A DNA stretch of 64,000 nucleotides from Atherinomorus stipes (lineage: Eukaryota > Chordata > Actinopteri > Atheriniformes > Atherinidae), in NCBI GenBank assembly GCA_023101725.1, contig JALJCO010013434.1, positions 1,156,501 through 1,220,500 on the forward strand. The letters run 5' to 3'. Shown in pieces: positions 16,501 through 26,824 of the stretch (position 1 is the first letter of the stretch; the number at the start of each line of letters is the position of its first letter). The notes under the pieces are model-generated. The model searched no databases and had not been told where the DNA came from. It worked only from the letters and a program-made list of their open reading frames with translations. Position numbers and translations under genes: made by a program.

Positions 16501-19500
16501 AACTGAATCATCAAAAAGATTTGGGTTTAAATACAAACCCACAAAGAACGGTCAAATTAATTGCTTTATTTGTGACATTATGTTTAACATGCAGAGCAGA
16601 GCCATATCTGTCATCTCAGATGTTTATCGTTTACCTCTGTAACTCCAAATGGTGTTGACAGAAAAGACAGATTAGTGAAACCCCTCAAACATTTTTCTAA
16701 CTGCTAACTAACAAACGCAAGGGAGAAACAGGTGGAGAAAAATGCTCACCTTTTCTCCGCCGCCTCGATGTTGATGGCGTCCATGATACTCTTGACTTTT
16801 TCTGTGATCTGCTTGGCCCTGATTGTGTGCTGCTCAAACTTTGTTTTCACTGCTGACTGCGAGATACACTCCTGCGAGGCCATAACACACACATTACTGT
16901 GACAGTTACAGTGGCTGCTGCCGGACAGCGTGACTGAGCTGTCCAGGGACAAACAGAGAACAAGATACACACCTGCTGCTTCAGACATAAGAGAAGACAA
17001 AGGAAATGGAAACAAAGGTGGAAAAATGACAGCAGCAGAGTGTGTACCTTGAGTCCCACAGCACACATTTCCCAAAGTCACAGTGGTGTGTTAACTTAGC
17101 CAAAGAAGACTGAAGAAATAATAGTGAGCAAAGACAACAAAGCAACTGAGAGAAATGATATATGTGTAAAAAAACAAACATGGAAAATAAGAAATTTGTG
17201 TCATTTTGGGTTTTAATTAATGAGACACCCCCCAAATGTGCAAAACTCCTACTCCTAGTAGATGGGCTTCTCTGCTATTGCTTTATCAGACATCTGACCA
17301 ATATTAGCAGTCCTGTCCACCAGAAGCTACACTTCTTTATTCACCACAGAACATTTTACACACTCACTTTGTGTCTGACAAACAGATCTGCTTTAAAACT
17401 AATCTCCTAAAAATAAAACCATCTCATTTCCCTCCAATCTCAATTACTAAATAAAAATGATCTCCACAATATAAACTGGTTTCAGTTGTTAGCAGCACAG
17501 GTGGTCAATGTAGGTCAATGCAGACAAAAGGAGCCAGACTGTTAAATGTTTGCCATCTACATTCTCCTCCAGTCAGGTAATGTTAGAGCAGTTACACCCC
17601 CCCCCACCCCCACCCCGTGCTACAGTTCCGCCTCCAAAATTCCAGGACAGACTTAATTTAATTCCCCTCTACAAAAACAACACAAAACAGAATCTTAATA
17701 AGATGCAAAAAAAGTATGCAGAAATATGAAAACTCGACAATGAAATCAGAGAGAATAAAATCAAAGCGGGATGAAAAAACAATGGATGTCCTCACTTAAG
17801 TGAATCTAGATTTCAGCAATGAAGACGTAGGTTGATGAAAAGGCACAGTGGTTGGTTGACAAGGCCCTGAAGGTGCCAGCTTGAAAGCTAATGATCTGAC
17901 AAAAACCTAAGCAGGAAGCAAGTTATCGACTGCTCGCATCACAGCTACTGTTTGGAGGACTTCTGCTCTTTTTTCTGTTACTCGCACCACAGTAATCGTC
18001 CATCAGACATTCTGACAAACATGTACACAAAGAACAGTTTTAGTAAGGACTGAATTTTAAGTGTCACAAGGATTTTCACTAAAGCAATAGATGAAGTCCT
18101 AATTCACTTTCTTAGTACATCCCAGTGTAAATGACTTGGGAAAGAACCTCACAACTCTCACAAACAGCAGCTAAACAACATGATGGACATTTGCTTTGTC
18201 CTTCATGAACTGCAGGGTTTATCTAAAAGGTCTAAGTGTTCACAATGTGGCTTTTTCAGAACAAAAGTATAATGCTTTAATTTAATTTCAATGAAAGAAA
18301 CTGACATTTCAGATCCGTTTTCCAATAATATAACCGTAACAAACATGTTGATTCTCCTCACTCTGATATTTGGGTATCATGCTGTCCAACTTAATTCTAA
18401 CATGACAGAAAACCTCCTGAATGTGTTCAGAACACACTCATACACACACCTCAAACCTCCTCTCAAAGCTCTGGAACTCCTTCAGCCTCTCCTTGAAGCC
18501 CTCAGCCAGAGCGCCACCTGTTGAATGAAATAACCGCAGCAGATACAAAATTAACTTTTTCATCTGATCTGTTTTCTAAATCTTTAATCTAAAATAACCT
18601 ATAATAACATAAATGTGTTAAATCCTTCTGACCAAAACTCTATTTATTGAAAAAATATGACCTTTTGCAACCTGCACACACCCAGACAAAAATTTACTGA
18701 ATCATAGAAACATATAAAAACCTCATCGACTGCTTCAACACCAGGATAATGTGTTGAACTCACCTGTTTCAGGCATGCCCTGTGCACGCTGCATACGGGA
18801 ATTGAGCACCTCTTTTGCAGAGACGAAGAAAATGCGGTTGGGCGCCTGCTCATGGTCAACAACTTTCAGCTCCTCTACCAGGAATTTTACACAGCGGTCT
18901 GTATGCTGTTTCCTTACCTGCACAAACAGGTGAAACATCCATTAAGTGTGTTTTCTTTTAACTTTAAAGTAAGAAAATCACAATATAAGATAAGCTAAAT
19001 CAAAATATTGACAAGTTAAAAAATACTGTTTTGATAACTAAAACGATCATTTAAAGGGACTAGAGGCAAGATTAAGAAACGAAACTCGCGACTGCAGCGA
19101 CTGGCGCTTCAGGTAACTGCAGCCACGAGCAAAGCCATCACGGGAGCGTGCACAAACTGAAGCGGTAATGCTGTTTACTAAGCTTTTTCTTCGTAGTTAC
19201 ACTTTTTATTGGTCTTTTAGTTGATCTGGATCGTTTGCTGACAGCAGAATAATCCATAGCTATGGCTTACAGTGTTTGAATTTACCGCGACCGGCTTCTT
19301 CCTGTATCAAAACTGCGGATGTAGGTCAATTGACGTCACGTCCGCAGGGCAGCGCGGGAAATTCGGACACCGAATTGCAGCGCATTTTGCAGCACACAGC
19401 CTGTTCAAGGCAACGGAGAGAAACGTGGGTGGGAATGTTATTTTTGGTATTTAGCGCTTCATCACCCATTAATATTAAAAAAAATGGACATGCATGTTTG

Positions 19501-21225
19501 TTTGTTTTTAAATTCCTGCCTCTAGTCCCTTTAATGGGTTGATCAAACCTTTTGTCAATAAAACAAAGCAAGTTGCACTTTTAAATTATTTAAAATTAGA
19601 TTTCTGACATAGGACAAATGCCTCATTTCACTCACATCCTCCATGTATTCTGGTTCATTTGCCGAGGCGTCCCAGCGATTGTTGAGGATGAAGATGTTCG
19701 GCTTTGAGAGACGCTCATTCACTTTGTGGAAAAAGTGTTTTTCCTTGATGGATGGAAAGGATAAAAATCAGTGATGTTCCAGGTTTCACACAAAGGCATA
19801 AATGTTGGTTCAACTATGAACCAAAAGCGTTGCTTTATTTCCAGTCAGCAGGCGAGGTGGGAATGTGAATTTGCTGTCCCTTTAAGAGCTGCAGTCAGAT
19901 CAAGGGGCTCTGTGACTGACTGTGTTTAGCCTCACATTGCACGAATGCCAGAGCGGACAGAAACAAGTAGAGCCCGTCTGTGTCCATGTAAACACATGGG
20001 CAGCCACACTCCGACTGGCTCAGGACAGCAGTAGAGTATACACTGGCCTGTTCAGTACACACAATTCGCCTCATAGCTGAAAACTTAATGTGCTTAATGT
20101 TAGTTAAGATTATGCAAGTGGGAAAAAGAAACTGGAATGGATACTTAAAGACTTAAAAAGGAACATTCAAAGAAAAAAAAATGTATGGTGGTATGGTAGT
20201 TAATGTCTATTCATACAGATACAAGTACTTGAAATAATTCTGCTTTATTCAAAGGGTTAAATTGAGGATTAGTTTCTGTAAAATCATTAAGCTTATGGAA
20301 AATGGATTACATAATAATACCATAACTAAAATAACACAATGAACAAAGCGGTGACAATCTCACACAGCTCACAAGGACAAAAGATCTGATATATAACGAT
20401 GAGATCAGTCAAGTCAGGAATGACCAAACAGTGAGGCCACCGACAATAAATCAGTGATACAAAACATTTCACAGAGTGAATTCAAAGATCACCTGGCTGA
20501 TTCCTGAACCATGCATGTGCTCTTAACAACCCGGATAACAGTCCTATAAGATGATGGCTATAACATGAGCTTCATAAGGGTGAGAGATGTTTTGTTCTTT
20601 GGTTTGTTTTTTTTACCGTGTTCATGAGTGTGGACTCTGAGTTCGCCACCAGCACGAAGACATCAGCGTCCAAGCAAAACTTGTCGATCCAGCTGTCCAG
20701 CTGTGATGTGACATCTGTCCCCGGGCTAGTGAGTGGAGCAGAAATAGTGGGGTCAAATACGTAAAATCTTCCAGATACAGGAAATATTGAGCACAAATTT
20801 GTGCAGATTTTCCAGACGTTGAATGTGAATGTTACCTGTCCACAAGCACCAGGTCATCTCGAAGCAGAGCACACTTGGTCTTTGGCCAAAACACACGGAC
20901 GAGACAGCCGGCATCCAGACTTTCATCCATGTGAAGTGCATGAGCCAGCTGGTTTACAGTCTACACAGGGGTTGTAATGCACTGATGTTAGGGGGGTAAT
21001 GTAATACCTACTTTAAACAAAGAAGCCTTTCGCTGACATTCATTTTATACGGCCTTTGAGGCAATTGGTTTCTTATTAAAAGACCATGTCCTGGTTATGC
21101 AAACGCAGGCATTTCGTAAAACCTTATGCAAGTATTTACTCATTTCACATCTTATTACGTGCATGGACTGTATTTTTGGATATGCATAATTGCAACATTA
21201 ATACAGTAATGACTCATTAAGAAAC

Positions 21226-21292
<67 letters not shown>

Positions 21293-23334
21293 AATACACA
21301 GAGCCAAATCATTGCAGTGTCCAAGCAGTATATGGTTAAAGGACAAGAGAAAACCACATCTCAAAACTGCTTAAGCTGCTCTTTTATACTGCTGATAAAC
21401 ACGTCAACTTTGTTCACGTCTATAGGGGAAAAAAACAACAGAGAAGTCTCTCAAATGGGTTTTCCATTTCAGACACCTGACACTGCAGTAAACACCCTAC
21501 ACTGCTGCCACAGCTCATACAGCCAGCATCTGCCTGTCTCACACATTCAAGAAAAATTATCTTTGTGTGTCAAGTACAAAAAGTTGCGTTATTAAGAGCC
21601 AATAATCACATAGAGACTTAAGAGTTGAAAGATCTAAACATCTGGCAGGTACAAAAACTGTAATTTGTTCTGTATCTTATTCACATATTAAGTTTTCATT
21701 TCCTGTTATACTAGTGTATTATAAACTTAAACTGCTATTTCATAAGTGTAATTACATAAACGATACACAAACATTTCTTCTTTCTGAGGATATTTTACCA
21801 CAATGATGCTGGTTAGACTTCATTGTCAAGATAATAGTACAGGATAGCGTGTATTCTTGGCAGTGTGGCCTGCTTGATTACCACAAAAGTAAAAATTTTA
21901 AGTCCATCAGTATTGTTTATGCACCTGTGAATTTACTAAGCCAGACAGTGAGCAGTCACCTGAGCACAGTGAAGAGGCTCAGCATAAGCACTTGATGTTT
22001 GTGACAACAAATTAGATGCAACAGATGGTCTCATTAGCGAACATGACAGCAGTATAAACAGTGTGTTAAACCTGGTTTTCATGTCAGCCAGGGGAATAAA
22101 ATGCTGTCCAAAGGAAATCAAAAAGGCATAAATATGCCTGGAAAAAAGGCATATGTTTATAACAGAGAGGTACCACTCGATTAAATGAATACACTAAATT
22201 TACCTTAATGCTCTGCTCCTCCTCAGAGCCCTCTGTCTTGAGGTAAGCCTTGTCTTCATCAGTTCCCTCCACACTCAGGAAGCAGTTAGTGGTGTGACCA
22301 ATGCCACTGGGCAGCACACGATCCCTCAGCATGGCATTGATCACTGTGCTTTTACCATTACTGGTCCTAAAAGTAAATAAAGCACATGCAAATTAACCAT
22401 GGAGCCAAAAACTTACTGTACAGTATGTCTGATTAAATATTTCAAACAACAATTTGTATGAGTAAAAGACGCTGGGCATGGAGTGCTTCTTGGGTGGGAA
22501 AAGTAGTTCCTCTGATGCTCTTCAGTGAGGGATCCAAGTGAACTTGGTAGAAGGTCTGAGGCACTCAGGAGGATGATTATTAAAAATAAAGGCTGTACGA
22601 ATAAAGGCTTTTCAATAATCCTGAGTGCCTCAGACCTTCTTTTAACAATCTGCATGCTCTTCTTCATTTGCATCATTGTGTCTGACAAAACCTAATTCTT
22701 ATATGTTTTGGATCTAAAAATTTTAATTTGCATCACGCAGCTTATTTGGCATCAATTTAGAAGCAGAAGATGAGTAAGGTGATTGAGCATTGCGTCATCA
22801 CACCAGTCTAGACAACTTGAAAGTGAAAGCACAACTTGTGTAACACTAATGTAACACCAAGTTTATATACACTTTTTACAGGAGGGACCAAGCGTCAGGA
22901 ATCTGTAACAAAGTAAAACTCAGGTCAAAACTGATGTATTTACCTGCCAAAAAAGGCCACTTTCATGTGCCTGCGTGCAAGCACTTCCTTGATGACAGCA
23001 ATTTTGTCAGCATAAGACTGAATCTCCAACTTCTGATCTTTAGTGGCAATGTTCTCCAAAGCTTTATTCCCATTTATTTCTGGCACAAAAACACAAGCAA
23101 ACAAACCGTTTATGGTGATTACCATGACATCCTTTCTCTTTCTGTTTTATAATGACCTTCCAGTAAAATCAACACCATCTGCTCACCTTCTACAAAGTCT
23201 GACGTCTCTTTCACGTAATTGAGCAGTTGATCAAATACATCGCTGATCTTCTTCTTGGCTACAACAAAGTGTTTCAGTGGAGAAAACTCTCCACGAGCTG
23301 AGTCTGATCGTCGGAGTGAAGGGGCTGCAGCCAT
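10983..23334 (-). CDS. mfn1: Mitofusin 1, complete coding sequence (758 aa)
   Basis: Mfn1 is a dynamin-related GTPase of the outer mitochondrial membrane that tethers and fuses mitochondria. The 17 coding exons (minus strand, 5' to 3') are 23187-23334, 22944-23079, 22204-22366, 20836-20960, 20617-20725, 19636-19743, 18764-18917, 18450-18517, 16750-16871, 16316-16442, 15973-16077, 14132-14234, 13361-13587, 13092-13271, 11775-11971, 11284-11418 and 10983-11052. They total 2277 bp, giving 758 aa plus TGA; human MFN1 has 741 aa and MFN2 757. The GTPase motifs are intact: RTSNGKST (95-102), DSPGTD (190-195) and NNRWD (248-252). Two membrane segments lie near 614-650, and a C-terminal coiled coil near 690-755. 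Mfn1 over mfn2 rests on the short N-terminus, [15 protein letters not shown] and convergence with gnb4. The start is the first ATG after a strong acceptor. The teleost paralogue letter cannot be told. Confidence 0.95.
15651..15906. repeat. Interspersed repeat of a type widespread in fish
   Basis: This lies in an mfn1 intron. It starts with CTCTGCCAAGGAGG and ends with CTTGGTGGAGGTCTGCGC, which are imperfect inverted ends. The interior has the phrase 'ACTGGACGGATTGACATGAA' and the tandem-like wording around 'CCAGATCACCTTCTGGATCC'. I recognise this general sequence type as a common non-autonomous repeat in fish genomes, but I cannot name the family. Confidence 0.6.
18450..23334 (-). CDS. mfn1: mfn1 coding exons 1-8: GTPase domain
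   Basis: These exons encode about residues 1-337. The N-terminal part ([13 protein letters not shown], residues 19-31) is the start of the first helical bundle. The P-loop straddles the 22944/22366 junction, where the Arg codon is split. Switch I carries a Thr in [10 protein letters not shown]3 (DSPGTD) straddles the 20836/20725 junction, and G4 (NNRWD) is in exon 19636-19743. No catalytic residue is missing, so a working GTPase is predicted. Confidence 0.92.
19051..19534. mobile_element. MITE family B, copy 1 (TTAA-flanked, 484 bp)
   Basis: This sits in the mfn1 intron between exons 18764-18917 and 19636-19743. It starts TTAAAGGGACTAGAGGCA and ends with the exact reverse complement TGCCTCTAGTCCCTTTAA, so it has 18-bp perfect terminal inverted repeats including TTAA. 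The interior is GC-richer than the intron. It matches 51216-51900 over most of its length. No transposase is visible, so it is non-autonomous. Confidence 0.85.
21233..21290. repeat. (TA)n microsatellite, 58 bp
   Basis: An uninterrupted TA dinucleotide tract in an mfn1 intron. Confidence 0.97.
22549..22640. repeat. Perfect 22-bp inverted repeat (hairpin)
   Basis: Arm 22549-22570 is the exact reverse complement of 22619-22640, with a 48-bp loop. The match continues into the loop with a small gap (ATTATT on both arms). It lies in an mfn1 intron. Confidence 0.9.
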
Positions 23335-23769
23335 GATGTTCAATCTGGAGCCAGAACAGGAGGGGGGGTCAAACTCTTATGTCAGTAAACACGTGATAAA
23401 CACTTAGCATGATGATCTTGGTCATACTGTTGAGATCATGATTAGAATTACTTAAGCTGCACGACCGCAAAGGCACGCTACACGAGGTTAACTTGTCAGT
23501 TAGATTATAACCAGTGAAGTTATCAGTTATCATTTAGCCAGGAAAGACGTGACACGTGACACACTAGGAGAAGGTACAGTGTGTTTTGAGACACCGGTTG
23601 ACAGTGATATTCAGCTTTTCTCGCGTGATAGGGATTAGAAATAGTATTTAAAATGTTACAATAAATAAGCAGTCACGAGCTGTACGCTAACAAGCTAAGA
23701 AGTAAAGCTAGCTAAAAAGCGGCAATGCGTCCTATGCTGACAACAGATAAAAGTGTTATTTTTCCTTAC

Positions 23770-23960
23770 CACAGTCCTAACAGAGCCAGTAACCACTTCT
23801 CATAACACAATTATTATTGGTCTATGTAGACAACACGGAATTTCCTCTCCTGGTGGAAAGATTAGTAGCAGTCAGTTTGGCTAACCTTCTGTTTGTATCC
23901 CGCAGTAGCACAAGCAACAAGTTACATACAGACAACAGTAAACTTCCGGAAAGCTTTTCA
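23770..23960 (-). promoter_or_regulatory. mfn1: Candidate mfn1 noncoding exon 1 and core promoter
   Basis: The first coding exon is preceded by a polypyrimidine tract and CTCCAG ending at 23345, so its 5'UTR part begins at 23344 and an upstream noncoding exon is expected. A good minus-strand donor (GTG/GTAAGG) lies at 23770/23769. About 170 bp upstream is a palindromic ETS-type site, ACTTCCGGAA, at 23942-23951. ETS/GABP sites are frequent in promoters of genes for mitochondrial proteins. The transcription start itself is not visible. Confidence 0.45.
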
Positions 23961-24242
23961 AAATAAACCCCACTTCGTTTGACATTGTGCTACAAGGACA
24001 CCTGCCCTGCTGCTGGCTAATTCTGTCTCAACAATCAAATATCTAAAATAGCAACTTGTCATAATAATATCCATATTTTGTGAAACAGGAAATAGCTCAA
24101 CAAGTTAAATATACCAGCATTTAATTTCTTCAAAGCCGTTCTTATCTTTTAAGTAACACTGTATCCGAAGATGCTTTTAATATTAAAACTCTAACTGCAT
24201 CAACTTCTTGTGTTCTTAATAGCAGTAAACTTGACGCAGTCT

Positions 24243-24300
24243 CCAATCAGGATAAGGGGGAGGAGACAAGTAGCGAATCGGATGGCGAGCAGCTACCAAT
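24243..24300 (+). promoter_or_regulatory. Two CCAAT boxes
   Basis: CCAATCA occurs at 24243-24249 and again from 24296, 53 bp apart, in a GC-richer stretch. They could belong to the mfn1 promoter, some 350 bp upstream of its presumed start, or to a divergent promoter serving plaat1. Confidence 0.35.
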
Positions 24301-24620
24301 CAACGAGCAGAGAATGCGTCCAGCCCCGCATGTCTCCTTTAAAGTATCGCTCAAAGAAAGAACGTGATTACCTCAGTGAACAATCATTAAGTTAGTTAAT
24401 TAATTAATGTCTCATAGAACATGAGAACCAAGGTAATAGTGTTCGGCCATGAACTTTAGTACTGACAAAAAACGTCTAAATCCCTGGCTTTCTTCAAATA
24501 ACTAAATCGATTAACATTTGTGGTTCCTCTGAATACATTTTATACTCTTAGATGTGCGGTTATTCGAATAACCACACTTTATTTTTAAGTTTTACAGATT
24601 TATTATTACCAAATATGAAT

Positions 24621-24973
24621 GCATACACACACACACACACACATTGTTTTTCTATCTCTGTGGGGTACATCCATTGACATAATGCATTCTCTGGCCCCTT
24701 ACCCTAAATCTAACGCCCATAACTGATTGCCTAAACCTAACCCTTGCCCTAACCCTAACCCTAACCTTTTTGTAACCTAAACTCAAAACCCTAAGAAAAA
24801 CCCATTTTTGAGGGTCAAGATTTGGCTTTAGAGTTTAAGTTACAATTAGGTTTAGGTTAGGGTTAGGGCAAGGGTTAGGTTTAGGCAATAAGTTGTGGTA
24901 GTTAGGGTTAGGGTAAGGGGCTAGGGAATGCATTATGTCAATGAATGTCCTCACTAAGATAGAAGTACAAGGA

Positions 24974-25006
<33 letters not shown>

Positions 25007-25040
25007 GTGTGCGTGTGTGTGTGTGTGTGCGCGTGTGTGT
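24621..25040. repeat. Palindromic repeat with telomere-like TTAGGG/CCCTAA motifs and AC/GT ends
   Basis: The left arm (AC tract at about 24624-24643, then unique sequence to about 24800) matches the reverse complement of the right arm (about 24825 to the GT tract ending near 25040). Both arms contain CATTGACATAATGCATTC (left) or CATTCATTGACATAATG (right, reverse-complement reading). Blocks of CCCTAACCCTAACC or GGTTAGGGTTAGGG follow inward. It is a large inverted repeat with no coding content, between mfn1 and plaat1. Confidence 0.85.
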
Positions 25041-25351
25041 AGCTATGTAAATTAAATCAAAATCAAATATTTTAAATGTCTTTCAATTTCAAAACAACAC
25101 CCATAATTCCTGTGAGTTAGAGACCACAGCTTATCTGCTTTAATAGGCTATAACACCGAATGGTAAATGAATTTCATTCATATAACACCATCCTTTAAAA
25201 AAATGTAATTCTGAAAATAAAATCTGTTTCTCAGGTAAACCTTTGTATTCCACCTTAATGTTTTGTTTCTTTTTTTCAGCATCTTTAAAGTTAATTTGAC
25301 AGGCTTATATGTTATCTTATATGTTTATTTCATGGTTAGAAAACATGGCAT

Positions 25352-25543
25352 TCAATAGAAATGCCTCTGTGTGGGTGTGTGTTGTGTTTGTGTGACTACA
25401 TGTGTGAGACCTCTGAGTACCTGCGGTACACCACCCTCAGTCAGAGCAGTGAACACTGAACAGCCTCCAGCAGAATCAGCAGCCTCTTGTTTGGCTTTGA
25501 GATACTCAGCTGCTACGTGTCCTCTTGGGAAATTGGAATCCAT
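25352..25543 (-). other. Open frame with a donor-like end, unassigned
   Basis: A minus-strand frame starts with ATG at 25543 (MDSNFPRGHVAAEYLKAKQE...). It runs 42 codons to a plausible splice donor (GCAG/GTACTC) near 25420. I do not recognise the protein, and no partner exon is visible nearby on the minus strand. The composition is coding-like, but the frame is short. It may be chance. Confidence 0.15.
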
Positions 25544-26041
25544 TTTTATAGTTTCTTTCTATTTTTTACTGGATTCTGTTTTTTATGGTTTTGGGCAGAT
25601 TTACGATGGAGAATTAAAATGGTGAGGAAGAAAAAACTCCTAGTGTATGAGTAAGTATTACCCTTCTATGCATCTAGTTTGCATTGGTGAATTTAATTCA
25701 TTGTCTCCTTAGTGTAAAAACAGCAATTGTGTTTTAAATTCATGTTAGGATGACTGTTTTCTTGTTTAGTAAAAGCTAGCACATGCTGCAGGAATTATGG
25801 TTTGATTAATAATACAAGCGCTTTCATTTTCAGAGTGGCTTTAGCATCATACATTATTACTGAGATGGATATATACTCAAGCTCTCCTGGGCAGATATAG
25901 ATTTCCCTCCCATCTAAGTGTAACTTTAGTCCAGACTAAAATCTATTTCTTTTATTTAAAATAAATATTAACCCCTTTTTCTCAGGGCAAGTCATCTCAT
26001 ATAAAAACAAAAATTAAAGGTAGCAAAGATGGTGTAAATGT

Positions 26042-26061
26042 AAAAAAAAAAAAAAAAAAAA
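26042..26061 (+). repeat. Poly-A tract, 20 bp
   Basis: A homopolymer in the region upstream of plaat1. It may be a retroposon tail, but no body was recognised. Confidence 0.9.
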
Positions 26062-26407
26062 CCTGAGCTCAAACTATTTTTCTGTCAGCTTCCCCATTGT
26101 GTTGCTGCTATTGTAGCAGCACAGGTGACACAAGAGCTTATGTGTGTATTGTTTGTGTGTGAGCTGGTGTGCATTGTATGTGTGTGCATGTATGGCTGAC
26201 CTTTATGTTGTACTAGTCTATCTAGCATTCTCTTTCTCAGAGAATTTAGTCATTTTGCCTTTTGGATCATTTAACAAATTTAGCAAGACTCCTATTTCTC
26301 TGGAGGGGTGTTATGAAGTTTGCTAATCTCTACTGTAAGTGCACCTTAAAAAAACCTTTGCTTTAGCAGGCTACATAAAAACTCTCTTGTCCTTCTTTCC
26401 TTCCTAG

Positions 26408-26606
26408 AATTTGTGGAAGCATGATGTGGGATGGATAAACAACAACGAAACTCTGCTGTGAGTAAGCTGAAGAGCTCATGCTGTCACTGTGTGTTTTTGA
26501 ATTGTAGGTAAAAGTGAAAATGTAATCTGTTTATATCCACAGTCTCCCTAATTACAACAGTTATATTGTGGTCATTCTCCACCTGAATGGCTTACAAAAG
26601 ACTAAA
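26408..26606 (+). other. plaat1: Candidate noncoding 5' exons of plaat1
   Basis: Two short blocks have exon-like borders. 26408-26457 has acceptor TTCCTAG and donor GTGAGT; 26543-26606 has acceptor ATCCACAG and donor GTAAGA. Neither keeps an open frame into the plaat1 ATG, which lies directly after an acceptor (GTGTTAG) at 26824, so at least one upstream noncoding exon is expected. The pick of these two blocks is an inference. Confidence 0.3.
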
Positions 26607-26824
26607 GTAAGATTTTAAGTTTCTCAATTGTAGTAAGAAATCATTTACATTCCAAAAGAAAATCGTTAACTTTAGCCTTGAAGGTTTCCAGAATGGCAAC
26701 TACTCCATGCTCTAATAATTCTATATACCAGGAAACATGCTATCCTGTCTTGTAACCACAAATGATCTGCAACAAATTTGTTCAACTAAACCCACAACCA
26801 TGTCTTTGTTCTGCTCTGTGTTAG

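Noticed and set aside
19272..19571. Three overlapping frames with similar products also seen near 51.6-51.8 kb
   Set aside because: They are not a gene family; they fall inside the two copies of MITE family B.
21155..21364. Frame encoding an Ile-Tyr repeat
   Set aside because: It is a translation of the (TA)n microsatellite.
10983..23334. Identity as mfn2, suggested by mfn2-like phrases such as WRLIALS and TSNGKST
   Set aside because: The N-terminus lacks the mfn2 extension, several blocks match mfn1 better, and the convergent neighbour is gnb4 as for human MFN1.
24738..24920. True interstitial telomere from a chromosome fusion, which would fit the synteny seam
   Set aside because: The telomere units are degenerate, sit inside a palindromic repeat with microsatellite edges, and lie about 6 kb from the seam. 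A dispersed element is simpler.
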